Shown here: positions 43,272 to 52,984 of the stretch, piece after piece | Numbering within the stretch: position 1 is the first letter of the stretch | How the letters are laid out: the number at the start of each line of letters is the position of its first letter | NCBI RefSeq assembly: GCF_013402795.1 | Contig: NZ_CP058595.1 | Coordinates: 2,203,848 to 2,267,847, forward strand | Reading direction: 5' to 3' | DNA from: Costertonia aggregata | GTDB taxonomy: Bacteria; Bacteroidota; Bacteroidia; Flavobacteriales; Flavobacteriaceae | Length of the DNA: 64,000 nucleotides | The notes under the pieces: model-generated | Told to the model about the DNA's origin: nothing | What the model saw: only the letters and a program-made list of their open reading frames with translations | The model's database searches: none | Made by a program: the position numbers and the translations under genes

Positions 43272-45653
43272 ATGCAGAACAATAAAGACATAGAATCCCC
43301 TTTGGTACAGCTCATAAGTTTCAGTAAATTGTTGGAACGGTACGAGACCATGGCCAAAGGCAAGGATGAATACCTTGCCAAAAAGGCCAAGAGAATTCTA
43401 AAAGCCCAAGAGCCCTACCCCGAACTTAGGGATGGTTTTTCGGATATATCTTTATTGCAAAAATATGAGGAACCCATCCGAATCATATTACAGGACACAT
43501 TTTCTGAAGTCCTTACGGACAATGAGATAAAAGCGGCCTCTGTGCCTTTTGACGATGTTATCTTCAATTCATCAAAAAGGTTCAAAAAAATATTGCGGGA
43601 TGCCGGTGGTGATGATTTCATTCCAGAGATGCGCAATATGCCAGAGCAGCAATTGTACATAGTCGCTTGTACCGTGATATTGAATTTTTATTACGGTTTT
43701 AACCTAGACTTCAAGCGACCTTTGTTTTACGATATTCCGGATGCCAATGGTGTAATGCGTCACTACCGAATATTGTACAACGCCGATTTTATTGAGATAC
43801 TTCCTACGGATAAAAAGAAGGATTTGACCCAAGAAGATGTGAACGAGCTATTGGAAAATTTTGACAATCTGGAGCTATGGAAAGAAAAAATACCACCAAA
43901 TAGCTTTATTTCCAAAGGGTTCGTGATTTCCAATATGTTTGATGTTACCGCAGAACATTCCATATCTGAAATAAAATCAAGTCTTATCGCCAGTGACAAA
44001 AGAGCGAGCGATAATTTTATGGAAGACTTGCAAGATACGTTTAAGTCCTTTTTTAATCTATCCGATATCCGGGCAGGTTTTGTTACCTATAACCCAAAGG
44101 AAAATAGTTTTGAAAGGGTATATGGCAAGGGAATACAGAGTTTTATTTTACATGATAAGGACACTGAGTCCTGTGACAAGGCCCTTTGCCAAGGTTCATA
44201 CAAAAATTTGCTCGAAAAAAAGGATTATTTTGCCATATCCGATGTGGACAAATATTTTGAAATGTCCCAAAAAGAGGCACAACCCTATAAAAATTTACAT
44301 CAACAAGGTATAAAGAGTGCCATTTTTGCCCCAATTGCCACCAATGGTAATTTATTGGGCGTGTTGGAACTGGTATCGAATAAAAAGAACGCGCTTAATA
44401 GCGTAAATGCCAATAAATTGATTGATGTAATGCCTTATATCGTTTCTGCGGTCTTACGATCTAAGACCGAGGAGGAAAACTTGATAGATGCTATAATTCA
44501 ACATGAATGCACATCGGTTCACGATTCGGTATACTGGCGCTTTCAGGAAGAGGCTAAACGGTTTATCAAGGACGATTTGGAAGGTGGCCAGCCCGCTTTT
44601 AGGGAAATAGTCTTCAAAGATGTAAACCCACTGTACGGTCAAATTGATATTAAAAACTCCTCGCAGGCTAGAAATATAGCTATTCAAAGAGATTTGATGA
44701 TTCAACTTTCGGAAATCAATAAAGTTTTGGTACGGGCCTGGGAAAAAAACAAGCTTCCCATTTATGAGGAACTGATGTTTCGTGTAGATAACCATGTTGA
44801 CGGTATCAAAGAAACATTGCATACCAATAGCGAACAGGCTATTTTCAATTTTGTTATGGATGAGATTAATCCCGTATTCGACCATCTCAAAAAAACGGAT
44901 GCGGAGCTGAACAAACTTATCGTATCCTATCAGGCATCCATAGATATGGGAACCGATTCCTACTACGACCATCGTAGAAATTATGATGAAAGTGTAATGC
45001 TCATCAACAAGAAATTGGCATCGGTCATTGATAAAAAGCAAGAAGAAGCCCAAGCCATGTATCCCCATTATTTTGAGCGATACAAAACCGATGGTGTGGA
45101 ACATAACATGTACATAGGGGAGTCTATAACAAGTGACAAGAACTACGATGGTATTTACCTGAATAATTTGCGCTTATGGCAATTACAGGTCATGTGCGAA
45201 ATGGAAAATGTACATTATAACCTAAAGCCAGAGCTACCGGTCCCCTTGGATGTAGCTTCATTGATATTGGTGTACAACACATCACTTTCGATACGTTTTC
45301 GTATGGACGAAAAACGCTTTGATGTAGATGGCACTTACAATGCCCGTTACGAGATCATAAAAAAACGCATTGACAAATCATATGTGAAGGGAACAAACGA
45401 ACGGCTTACCCAAGCAGGTAAAATGGTCATCGTGTATTCCCAAAAAAGCGACGAATTAGAGTACTTACGCTATATACGTTTCCTTAAATCAAAAGGATAC
45501 TTTGCCGGTAAAGTCGAAATCGTGGAGTTGGAAGGTTTACAAGGCGTTTCCGGACTTAAAGCCATTCGTGCTGATATCCTGTATAAAACCAAAGATGATT
45601 CATCGGAAACCACTTATACTTATGATGATTTGATGCAGGAGCTAAAAAGCTGA
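43272..45653 (+). CDS. Large cytoplasmic GAF-domain protein
   Basis: A 793-residue soluble protein from ATG 43272 (MQNNKDIESPLVQLISFSKL). There is no signal or membrane segment. A helical N-terminal region (about 1-230) leads to a GAF domain (about 240-405; IRAGFVTYNPKENSFERVYG, then LHQQGIKSAIFAPIATNGNL and LGVLELVSNKKNAL). The remaining 390 residues are a mostly helical region with no recognised enzyme motif (no kinase, GGDEF, EAL or HTH). GAF domains bind cyclic nucleotides or other small ligands, so it may be a sensor. Its 3' end overlaps the convergent HD-Pycsar-like gene by 12 bases. Confidence 0.75.
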   Translation: MQNNKDIESPLVQLISFSKLLERYETMAKGKDEYLAKKAKRILKAQEPYPELRDGFSDISLLQKYEEPIRIILQDTFSEVLTDNEIKAASVPFDDVIFNSSKRFKKILRDAGGDDFIPEMRNMPEQQLYIVACTVILNFYYGFNLDFKRPLFYDIPDANGVMRHYRILYNADFIEILPTDKKKDLTQEDVNELLENFDNLELWKEKIPPNSFISKGFVISNMFDVTAEHSISEIKSSLIASDKRASDNFMEDLQDTFKSFFNLSDIRAGFVTYNPKENSFERVYGKGIQSFILHDKDTESCDKALCQGSYKNLLEKKDYFAISDVDKYFEMSQKEAQPYKNLHQQGIKSAIFAPIATNGNLLGVLELVSNKKNALNSVNANKLIDVMPYIVSAVLRSKTEEENLIDAIIQHECTSVHDSVYWRFQEEAKRFIKDDLEGGQPAFREIVFKDVNPLYGQIDIKNSSQARNIAIQRDLMIQLSEINKVLVRAWEKNKLPIYEELMFRVDNHVDGIKETLHTNSEQAIFNFVMDEINPVFDHLKKTDAELNKLIVSYQASIDMGTDSYYDHRRNYDESVMLINKKLASVIDKKQEEAQAMYPHYFERYKTDGVEHNMYIGESITSDKNYDGIYLNNLRLWQLQVMCEMENVHYNLKPELPVPLDVASLILVYNTSLSIRFRMDEKRFDVDGTYNARYEIIKKRIDKSYVKGTNERLTQAGKMVIVYSQKSDELEYLRYIRFLKSKGYFAGKVEIVELEGLQGVSGLKAIRADILYKTKDDSSETTYTYDDLMQELKS

Positions 45654-46859
45654 TAACATGGCAACAGATTCAAGTAGCCTCTCCGGGCCGTAATACTTGA
45701 ATGCAATAGCAAACGCAATTACCGAGACCACCATACCTATCATAAAAATAGTATAGGTCCACCTTAGGATCTTATATTTACGATTCAATACAAGGCCCAA
45801 AAAATAAAGATCTTTAGTGAGAGAGGAATAAATATAGTCTTTATCTTTTACCAACTCCTGAATGGCCCATTCATAGTCCTCCAATTTCATTTTATGAAAA
45901 TTGCCAAAAAACAAAAGGTTTACCTTTTTTTCGTTTACGTCCTCTTTGGTGAACTCCCCGCTGGTCACGTTAGGTCTTGTCGCCAAAACGGCCAACACCA
46001 TTGATATAATACTAAAAACAATAAATATTACCGTAGGATATATAAGGTAGTCATTAGAGGGGTTGTCCAATTTTGGGATTAAGTTGGATAAAGCTAAAGA
46101 AATTATAATGGCATTTACCGATAATAGGATATTCGCTTTGGTGTCTGCAATGTCACTCAGGGTAATGTGGTTTTTTAAAGTAACCCTGAACAAGGTCTGT
46201 ATTCCACGGTCGGGGCTTTCACTTTTATACTTGGCCTTTAATTCCTCTTTTTTTGCAATTTCTTTTTCAGATTTTTTATCCTTTATTAGTTTTCTAAGGT
46301 TTTTATCCTTCAGCGGTTGCCAATTTTCTTGAGCATACTTAGTGTAAAACCTATGTTCGGTTCTGAACATTTCTACGTTGGCATTGCGCCATTGTTTGGT
46401 CGTATATTCCTTAATGCCCAGTTTGCTCAGTTCTTCCCTGAGCAGCTCGGTCGTTTCCAAATAGCTTTTTTGTCCCAAGTGCGAGGAATCGGCGTCACGT
46501 ATAATTTCCTCCAATTGGTTTTGTGGCAGGTGATGGCGCTTCGTGGCCATGATCAAGGCACAAACGGTTTTGATGAGTTCGGCATTTGTGTTATGGCCGC
46601 CCAGGAACTCCCTGGTTATGTCACAACTTTTTTCTTCGTGGTTTTCAAAGCCTTTGGTATATCCCGTATCGTGCAACCAAGCAGCTATAACAAGTGCGTT
46701 ATTTTCTTTATCTTTTAAGTCATAAAAATCCAATAGCTCTTTAGTACTTTCGACCACTCTTTGTGTATGCCTAAAGTTGTGGTATAAAAAATTGGTATCT
46801 AATTGATTGTTAAGCAAATCGGTGGCAAACTGTTCGGTTTTTTTTATGAGGTCTGACAT
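45642..46859 (-). CDS. HD phosphohydrolase fused to a Pycsar-effector-like membrane domain
   Basis: A 405-residue protein of two modules. The N-terminal HD domain (about 20-190) has H31 (FRHTQRVVE), H63-D64 (AAWLHDTGYTKG), MATKRHHLP and DADSSHLG, a full set of metal ligands. After a basic linker (about 190-220) comes a DUF5706/PycTM-like domain (about 225-400). It starts LKNHITLSDIADTKANILLS then VNAIIISLALSNLIP, followed by membrane helices at about 275-300 and 365-390. The ADTKANILLSVNA motif marks transmembrane effectors of Pycsar antiphage systems, which open on cCMP/cUMP. No uridylate or cytidylate cyclase is nearby. The HD domain might degrade the signal or another nucleotide (inference). 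Confidence 0.85.
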   Translation of the reverse strand: MSDLIKKTEQFATDLLNNQLDTNFLYHNFRHTQRVVESTKELLDFYDLKDKENNALVIAAWLHDTGYTKGFENHEEKSCDITREFLGGHNTNAELIKTVCALIMATKRHHLPQNQLEEIIRDADSSHLGQKSYLETTELLREELSKLGIKEYTTKQWRNANVEMFRTEHRFYTKYAQENWQPLKDKNLRKLIKDKKSEKEIAKKEELKAKYKSESPDRGIQTLFRVTLKNHITLSDIADTKANILLSVNAIIISLALSNLIPKLDNPSNDYLIYPTVIFIVFSIISMVLAVLATRPNVTSGEFTKEDVNEKKVNLLFFGNFHKMKLEDYEWAIQELVKDKDYIYSSLTKDLYFLGLVLNRKYKILRWTYTIFMIGMVVSVIAFAIAFKYYGPERLLESVAMLSAF

Positions 46860-47004
46860 GTATAACTAATATTGATTTCCAAAGTACAAAATTTTAATTT
46901 GAAGAAATCCATATATCACACGAAATGATGATGGACTATTTATGACCGATTAAAAATAATAGTCGAAACCCAAAAAAAGAATCACAAAGAGCTATTTTAA
47001 AGAA

Positions 47005-50000
47005 ATGACCCAGTATATGAAGAAATATATATCAATCGTATTGATACTTTCACTTTTTGGATGCGCCACTTACAAGGATAAATACCAAGATGTTTCCCAT
47101 GCAACAGATGTGCCCACATCCAAAAAAATATCACATACATTTTATCTTATTGGCGATGCAGGGCTTTCGCCTATAGGAGGAATGAACCCCGCTTTAAAGA
47201 TATTCAAAGACCGATTGGATTTGGCCGACGAGAATAGCACTGCCATTTTTTTGGGCGACAATATCTATCCGGCAGGTTTGCCAGACCCTAAAGACTCTAC
47301 AATAGCATACCGGGAAGCAAAGAACCACTTAGACGCGCAGCTGAGCACCCTCCAAAATTTTAAGGGCAAGCCACTCTTTATCCCAGGGAACCATGACTGG
47401 TATACCGAGGGATTGGTAGGTCTGAAAAGAGAGCAAAAGTACATTCAAGAAAAGTTGGGCAGCAAAGAGGTCTTTTTCCCTGAGGACGGTTGCCCCATAA
47501 AGGTCATTGATGTAAATGAGGATGTGGTCATAGTTGCTTTGGATACGGAATGGTACCTTACCAATTGGGACAAAAGACCGGATATTAACGATAAGTGTGA
47601 TATTAAAAGTAGGCAAAAGTTTTTATTGGAACTAGAAGACGTAATCAAGGACAATAGGCAACGTACCACGGTTATTGCCATGCACCACCCAATGACAAGT
47701 TATGGCCCCCATGGCGGTCAATTTTCATTCAAAAAACAGTTTTATCCCAAGAAAATGGCTATTCCGGTACCGGTTCTTGGCACTTTTATCAACGTTTTGA
47801 GGAGAACCTCAGGAGCTTCAATTGAAGACTTGCAAAATAAAAGATATAGGGATTTACGTAACAAAGTAACTACATTGGCACAGTTTTCCGAAAAGGTAAT
47901 TTTCACTTCGGGCCACGAACATACGCTTCAATATATCTTGGAAAACAATACACCACAGATTGTGAGCGGTTCCGGAGCAAAAAAGGGAGCGACCCGATTA
48001 TTGAACGGATCTAAGTTTTCCACAGGAAAAATGGGGTACGCTACCTTGGAAGTCTATACCGATGGCTCTTCCAAAGTGAGATTTTATGGGGTAGGTAAAG
48101 ACGAAAAAGAGGATTTTTTGTTCACTACGGATGTTTTGCCGCCAAATCGTAAACCGTTTGCCCAAAAATACGACAATGATTTTCCCGCCACTGTTGAAGC
48201 ATCGGTCTATACCGAAGAAGAAATTGATAAAAGCGGTTTTTTCAAGGCCATTTGGGGAGAGCGCTATCGCAAATATTATGCAACGAAGGTTACGGCACCA
48301 ACGGTTCGTTTAGATACACTTTTTGGAGGATTGATACCTGTAAAAAAAGGTGGGGGGCATCAATCCAAATCTTTGAGATTGCGTGACAAAAAGGGGAAGG
48401 AATATGTAATGCGTGCATTGCGTAAAAGCGCGGAACTGTATTTACAGTCCATGGCTTTTCAAGATCAATATGTTTTGGACGACCTAAAGGAAACCTATAC
48501 CCAGGAATTACTAGAGGATTTTTATACGGGATCACACCCCTATGCGCCATTCACAATTGGAAAACTTTCTGATGCTGTTGGTATTTATCATACAAATCCG
48601 GTATTGTACTATGTGCCGAAGCAATCGGCTTTACAGGATTATAATGATGTGTTTGGTAATGAACTGTATATGATAGAAGAACATGCAGGGGATGGTCATG
48701 GCGATTTGGAAAGTTTTGGTTTTTCCGATGAACTAAAAAGCACAGATAGTATGTTAGAAGACCTTAGGGACGATGAAAAGTACGAAGTAGATACCGATCT
48801 CTACATAAGGGCACGACTTTTTGATATGGCGATTGGCGATTGGGACAGGCACGTAGATCAATGGCGATGGGCAGAGTTTAAGGATAAGGAACGTAAGAAA
48901 ACCATTTACAGGCCCGTACCACGTGATCGCGACCAGGTTTTCTCGATTATGGGCGATGGTGTCTTAATGAAAATCGCCACACGAATAATTCCCGGGCTAC
49001 GCCTTATGGAAGGTTTTACCAAGGAGATAAGAAGTGTCAAGGGGTTTAATTCATCACCCAAGACCTATGTGTTAGATATGGCCTTGTTGGCAGAAACTAC
49101 CGAGGGGGATTGGATAGCCCAAGCTACCTTTTTAAAGGAAAATTTGACCGATGCAAAAATCAGGGAAGCCTTTTTGGCTTTTCCTGAAGAGGTAAGGGAC
49201 AAAACAGTTTCCAATATTCGTAAAATACTTTTGTCGCGTATTAACGATATTGATAAAACGGCACGGGAATATTATAGGATATTGAACAAATATGCCGTGG
49301 TGACAGGAACCGATAAGGATGACTGGTTTGAGATTCAACGATTGAGCAATGATGATATCCAAATAAAAGGATACCGTAACATAGGTGGTAAAAAAGAGAA
49401 ACTGTTTTTTGATAAAGTGTTCAACAGTAACGTCACCCAAGAAATCTGGGTATATGGCTTAGACGACGATGATATATTCGAAGTCGAAAATGAGCCAAAT
49501 TTTGGTGGAATCAAAGTAAGATTGATAGGAGGACAAAACAATGATATTTATGAAGTAAAAAACGGAAAGCGAATAGCGATTTACGATCAAAAAAGTAAAA
49601 AGAACACAATAAAGCGGTCAGCTGGCGCCAAAGTGAAATTAATTGACGATTATACGGTAAATACGTACCAACCCTTAAATATTAGGAGCAGTACCAACCA
49701 AACTATACCAACAATTGGCTTTAACCCTGATGACGGAGTTAAAATCGGTTTTTCAAACACCTATACTTATAACGGTTTTAGACAAAATCCTTTTACCCAG
49801 CAACATACATTTAACGCATCGTATTATTTTGCTACTAACGGATTTGATGTGGGTTATAATGGAGAATTTGCCAACCTTTTCGAGAATTGGAACCTAGCTC
49901 TTGACGGCCGTTTCACCAGCCCTAATTTTGCCATCAACTTCTTTGGTTTTGGGAACAATACGGTTAATTTGGACGACGAGCTGGATTTTGACTTCAATAG

Positions 50001-50730
50001 AGTCAGGATTCAAACTATAAAATTGGCCCCATCGTTGGTGTGGAGGGGTCAGTTGGGCGCTAAATTCAAAATAGGAGCCTCTTATGAATCCATAGAAGTA
50101 GAGGAGACCGAAGACAGGTTTATCAATACATTTTATCAAGAAAACGGGCAAGAGACCCAAAATGATTTTGTTGGGGTACACGGGGAATACAGTTATGAGA
50201 ACAGGGACAACGAAGCTTTCCCGACCATGGGTATGGCTACTTCGTTGCAAGTAGGCTATAAAGACAATATAAATGAAGAGGGGCAAAACTTTGGCTACAT
50301 CATCCCGAGCCTATCGTTTGATTACAAACTGGTGCCCAATGGCAGACTTGTACTGGCTACTAAGTGGAAAGCCCATTTTAACATAGGTGATGGTTTTGAA
50401 TTTTTTCAAGGTGCCAGTATCGGCGGTTTTGATGGGCTCAGGGGTTTCAGGAACCAACGTTTTACGGGAAAAACGGCATACTATCAAAATACTGATGTTA
50501 GATTTAGCCTGCGTAAAATGAGAACCAGTATTTTACCTACTTCTTTGGGTATGTTCGCAAGCTTTGATTATGGTCGGGTTTGGTTCCCTAACATAAGTTC
50601 GGGTCAATGGCACAATTCGTATGGTGGTGGTTTTTTCCTTAATGCCGCAGATGTTATGTCCATAAACCTGGCATTGTTCAACAGTGAGGATGGGCCTCGG
50701 TTTACGTTTGGTTTAGGATTTGGGTTTTAA
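47005..50730 (+). CDS. Phosphoesterase - kinase-like - outer-membrane barrel fusion lipoprotein
   Basis: A 1241-residue envelope protein with a lipoprotein signal (LILSLFGC; ATG 47017 is an equally good start). Module 1 is a calcineurin-like phosphoesterase (about 45-330): YLIGDAG, IFLGDNIYPAG, FIPGNHDWY, AMHHPMTSYG, TSGHEHTL. Module 2 (about 430-700) looks like a kinase-type fold: LRLRDKKGKEYVMRALRKS, hinge-like ELYMIEEHAGD, MAIGDWDRHVDQWRW and YRPVPRDRDQVF. The third module (about 890-1241) is a BamA/TamA-like 16-strand barrel with GASIGGFDGLRGFRNQRF and terminal Phe. An acyl anchor plus a barrel in one chain is unusual. Its 3' end overlaps the convergent GyrI-like gene by 18 bases. Confidence 0.85.
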   Translation: MTQYMKKYISIVLILSLFGCATYKDKYQDVSHATDVPTSKKISHTFYLIGDAGLSPIGGMNPALKIFKDRLDLADENSTAIFLGDNIYPAGLPDPKDSTIAYREAKNHLDAQLSTLQNFKGKPLFIPGNHDWYTEGLVGLKREQKYIQEKLGSKEVFFPEDGCPIKVIDVNEDVVIVALDTEWYLTNWDKRPDINDKCDIKSRQKFLLELEDVIKDNRQRTTVIAMHHPMTSYGPHGGQFSFKKQFYPKKMAIPVPVLGTFINVLRRTSGASIEDLQNKRYRDLRNKVTTLAQFSEKVIFTSGHEHTLQYILENNTPQIVSGSGAKKGATRLLNGSKFSTGKMGYATLEVYTDGSSKVRFYGVGKDEKEDFLFTTDVLPPNRKPFAQKYDNDFPATVEASVYTEEEIDKSGFFKAIWGERYRKYYATKVTAPTVRLDTLFGGLIPVKKGGGHQSKSLRLRDKKGKEYVMRALRKSAELYLQSMAFQDQYVLDDLKETYTQELLEDFYTGSHPYAPFTIGKLSDAVGIYHTNPVLYYVPKQSALQDYNDVFGNELYMIEEHAGDGHGDLESFGFSDELKSTDSMLEDLRDDEKYEVDTDLYIRARLFDMAIGDWDRHVDQWRWAEFKDKERKKTIYRPVPRDRDQVFSIMGDGVLMKIATRIIPGLRLMEGFTKEIRSVKGFNSSPKTYVLDMALLAETTEGDWIAQATFLKENLTDAKIREAFLAFPEEVRDKTVSNIRKILLSRINDIDKTAREYYRILNKYAVVTGTDKDDWFEIQRLSNDDIQIKGYRNIGGKKEKLFFDKVFNSNVTQEIWVYGLDDDDIFEVENEPNFGGIKVRLIGGQNNDIYEVKNGKRIAIYDQKSKKNTIKRSAGAKVKLIDDYTVNTYQPLNIRSSTNQTIPTIGFNPDDGVKIGFSNTYTYNGFRQNPFTQQHTFNASYYFATNGFDVGYNGEFANLFENWNLALDGRFTSPNFAINFFGFGNNTVNLDDELDFDFNRVRIQTIKLAPSLVWRGQLGAKFKIGASYESIEVEETEDRFINTFYQENGQETQNDFVGVHGEYSYENRDNEAFPTMGMATSLQVGYKDNINEEGQNFGYIIPSLSFDYKLVPNGRLVLATKWKAHFNIGDGFEFFQGASIGGFDGLRGFRNQRFTGKTAYYQNTDVRFSLRKMRTSILPTSLGMFASFDYGRVWFPNISSGQWHNSYGGGFFLNAADVMSINLALFNSEDGPRFTFGLGFGF

Positions 50731-51612
50731 GGGCATGAATATTTCTGCCTTCCATTCCAGTTCGTTACTGCTTAGACCGGGGTTGTTGTAAAATATTTCC
50801 AAGGGTTTCTCTACCGTTTCTAGTCCTTCATTTTTAGCATATTGCTGCAAAGCGTACCATGCCCTATCCGAAGATATGTAGTTGCCGTTATATATGGCCT
50901 TTACTGCTTTGGAAGATTTTATTTCTTTGAACTGTATGATAGAATTTTGCGGGATAGTATCGGGTTTAATGACAGGAAAGCAAAAGTTGTAGTAAATACT
51001 GTCCGTGGCGACGTCCCATTTTGTAATTTCCACTAGGGGATTACCATCTAATTCAATATTTTTACCCGCTAGGTAACCACTCAACAAGGAGTAGTTCTTC
51101 ATCATGCCAGAGGCTTTTTGGAGTTGCGTACCCTTTAAAGGAACGTATGCACAAAACTTAGGGGCAATATTTTCCTCGCCTACCACCGTAACCTTGAAAT
51201 CACCTAAATGGTCAATTATGGTGCGGGATAGGTCTTTCACGGTCTTGATGCAGTTTTCTTCAAATGGTGTGTCGGCAAACGGAATGGTAAGCTTATTCTG
51301 AAAACTATTCTCTTTATCCTTAATGAAAACTTTTATTTTGGAAACAGTATCGTTTAATTGAACGATTTCAAAATCATAATGATGAATCGAGTCCCCAAAT
51401 TTGATTCGTTGCGATATCGTATGAATATCTTTTTGTTGTACGGTCGTGATATTATCCGATGATACGGCCCAAGTTTTTATCGTCTGATTTATGGTTCCCG
51501 GTAAAGCTTTCACTTTAAAAGTTACTAAATAATCAAAGGGTTTGATAAAAAGATACCAAATACTACCGGCCAAAATAATAAACCCGAATAGGAGTGCTAT
51601 TTTTTTCTTCAT
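50713..51612 (-). CDS. Membrane-anchored GyrI-like/SRPBCC-type protein
   Basis: A 299-residue protein with one N-terminal membrane anchor (IALLFGFIILAGSIWYLF). The middle (about 25-140) is reminiscent of a START/SRPBCC-like domain (FDYLVTFKVKALPGTINQTI). The C-terminal part (about 150-295) resembles the GyrI-like small-molecule-binding domain: FCAYVPLKGT, IQFKEIKSSKAVKAIYNGNY, ALQQYAKNEGLETVEKPLEI, and an ending WKAEIFMPLK. Such domains bind amphipathic ligands. It is the last gene of the haloperoxidase/VCBS operon, 4 bp after its neighbour. A sensor or ligand-binding accessory is the best guess. Confidence 0.75.
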   Translation of the reverse strand: MKKKIALLFGFIILAGSIWYLFIKPFDYLVTFKVKALPGTINQTIKTWAVSSDNITTVQQKDIHTISQRIKFGDSIHHYDFEIVQLNDTVSKIKVFIKDKENSFQNKLTIPFADTPFEENCIKTVKDLSRTIIDHLGDFKVTVVGEENIAPKFCAYVPLKGTQLQKASGMMKNYSLLSGYLAGKNIELDGNPLVEITKWDVATDSIYYNFCFPVIKPDTIPQNSIIQFKEIKSSKAVKAIYNGNYISSDRAWYALQQYAKNEGLETVEKPLEIFYNNPGLSSNELEWKAEIFMPLKPKS

Positions 51613-51616
51613 TCCA

Positions 51617-52969
51617 TTAATTTGAGACTACGGGAGTATCCGAATGGGTCATATTTAGTTTTTTCATGACAAACTTACCCAGTTTTCTACCTTGTTCAAC
51701 ACCTACTTCGACCGCGGCCCTATAATGTATGCCACCATACATACGGCTTATGGCTGCCTCATCAGCAGCAGCGTTAAAAGAAGAAAACGACCTGATGGGT
51801 AAACCATAAGGTACTTCGGTATCATCATCAAACGAAAAATTGTCGCCAAAAATATCCGTTAGGGCTATGGCAGCAGCACCTGAGACAACACTATGGCCAC
51901 TTGTATATTCAGGAAAGGGCGGTGTTTGCAGTACTGGTTTCCAACTATCGTCAATATGCTCGTTTATAAGGGTTTCGGGCCTAATAAGGTTGCTTCTGTA
52001 TTTTTCGTCCCAACAGCTAATGAAGGCATCTGCAATGGCGATGGATGTTTTTGTGTAGGCGTACAAAGTTTTGTCGAAATCGGCATTGGTTTTTTTACTG
52101 GCAATTTTGGCGATACCGATCCAATGCGCTCCTGGTGTTATCTTTTTTGTAGCAAACATAAGATGCCCCCGTGTTACCGAGACATAGGGATTGCAATCCC
52201 AAAATTGGGCTATTTTTATTTCTTCGGAATCATCACCTTTTGCCGTAATCTCATTGCTTATGTCGTAAACCTCTTTCAATTCTTTATAAAAATCGGAGTC
52301 TTCCTCCATTGAAAATGGAGGAGGGGGAACGGGTTTGAATTGTTCCGAGGAGTCAATGACAAAAGGACGTATTTTACTCCAGTGCGGTTCTATACCATCC
52401 ATATATGCCGGTGGGGTGGGTTGCCATCTTTCAGGGTTATCACTATCAACGGTAAATTTGGGCATGGTACGGGTTTGGGCATAGTTATCCTTGTTCATCC
52501 AGGCTGCTACATGTTCGGCCACTTGTAAACCGTAGGTCTTAGAGGATTCAAAAACAGAAGTATTTTGGTTTTGCCAAGTAGTGTACAAACTATCTCTCAA
52601 GACGTCCATTTTTTCCTCTGAAAAAATCAATTTTTTGCTCAGATCCATATGTGCGATCAATGCAGCCAATTGATAATTTATGGAATCCTTGGGGCTAGGT
52701 TCGGGTATTGGTTCCAAACCGTTTACTTGCCCTGCCAAGGAAACGTAATCACTGTTATGTAATGCTACGATTTCGTATGCAGCTATATTGGGATACGCAA
52801 AAATACGGCTTGCAACGGGCGGTGAGAATATATCGTGTATCATAATATTCGTAACCGCATCGACAGCATTATGCAAGTCCTGGTCTGTCACGGCTATTGA
52901 TCCCGATTTTTCATTACAGGAAACAAAGGCCATAAAAAGAACACCCAAAAGCACTATTTTCATTTTCAT
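51617..52969 (-). CDS. Vanadium-dependent haloperoxidase/PAP2-like lipoprotein
   Basis: A 450-residue lipoprotein (FMAFVSC). The C-terminal half carries all three PAP2/haloperoxidase motifs: KYRSNLIRPETL (K-x6-RP, about 325), PEYTSGHSVVSGAA (SGH, about 355) and SRMYGGIHYRAAVEVG (SR-x5-H, about 410). These are the residues that hold vanadate in haloperoxidases or phosphate in acid phosphatases. The N-terminal half is the helical bundle typical of bacterial haloperoxidase-like proteins. The lipid anchor places it in the envelope. It follows three VCBS lipoprotein genes in one operon. Halide specificity or even haloperoxidase versus phosphatase activity cannot be read from motifs alone. Confidence 0.85.
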   Translation of the reverse strand: MKMKIVLLGVLFMAFVSCNEKSGSIAVTDQDLHNAVDAVTNIMIHDIFSPPVASRIFAYPNIAAYEIVALHNSDYVSLAGQVNGLEPIPEPSPKDSINYQLAALIAHMDLSKKLIFSEEKMDVLRDSLYTTWQNQNTSVFESSKTYGLQVAEHVAAWMNKDNYAQTRTMPKFTVDSDNPERWQPTPPAYMDGIEPHWSKIRPFVIDSSEQFKPVPPPPFSMEEDSDFYKELKEVYDISNEITAKGDDSEEIKIAQFWDCNPYVSVTRGHLMFATKKITPGAHWIGIAKIASKKTNADFDKTLYAYTKTSIAIADAFISCWDEKYRSNLIRPETLINEHIDDSWKPVLQTPPFPEYTSGHSVVSGAAAIALTDIFGDNFSFDDDTEVPYGLPIRSFSSFNAAADEAAISRMYGGIHYRAAVEVGVEQGRKLGKFVMKKLNMTHSDTPVVSN

Positions 52970-52984
52970 CTTACTACTTCAAAA

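Noticed and set aside
44454-45104. Long leftward open frame opposite the GAF-protein gene (216 codons)
   Set aside because: It is fully antisense to a well-supported gene and shows no domain or signal.
45642-46859. A complete Pycsar antiphage operon
   Set aside because: No pyrimidine cyclase gene is present on either side; only the effector-like domain is supported.
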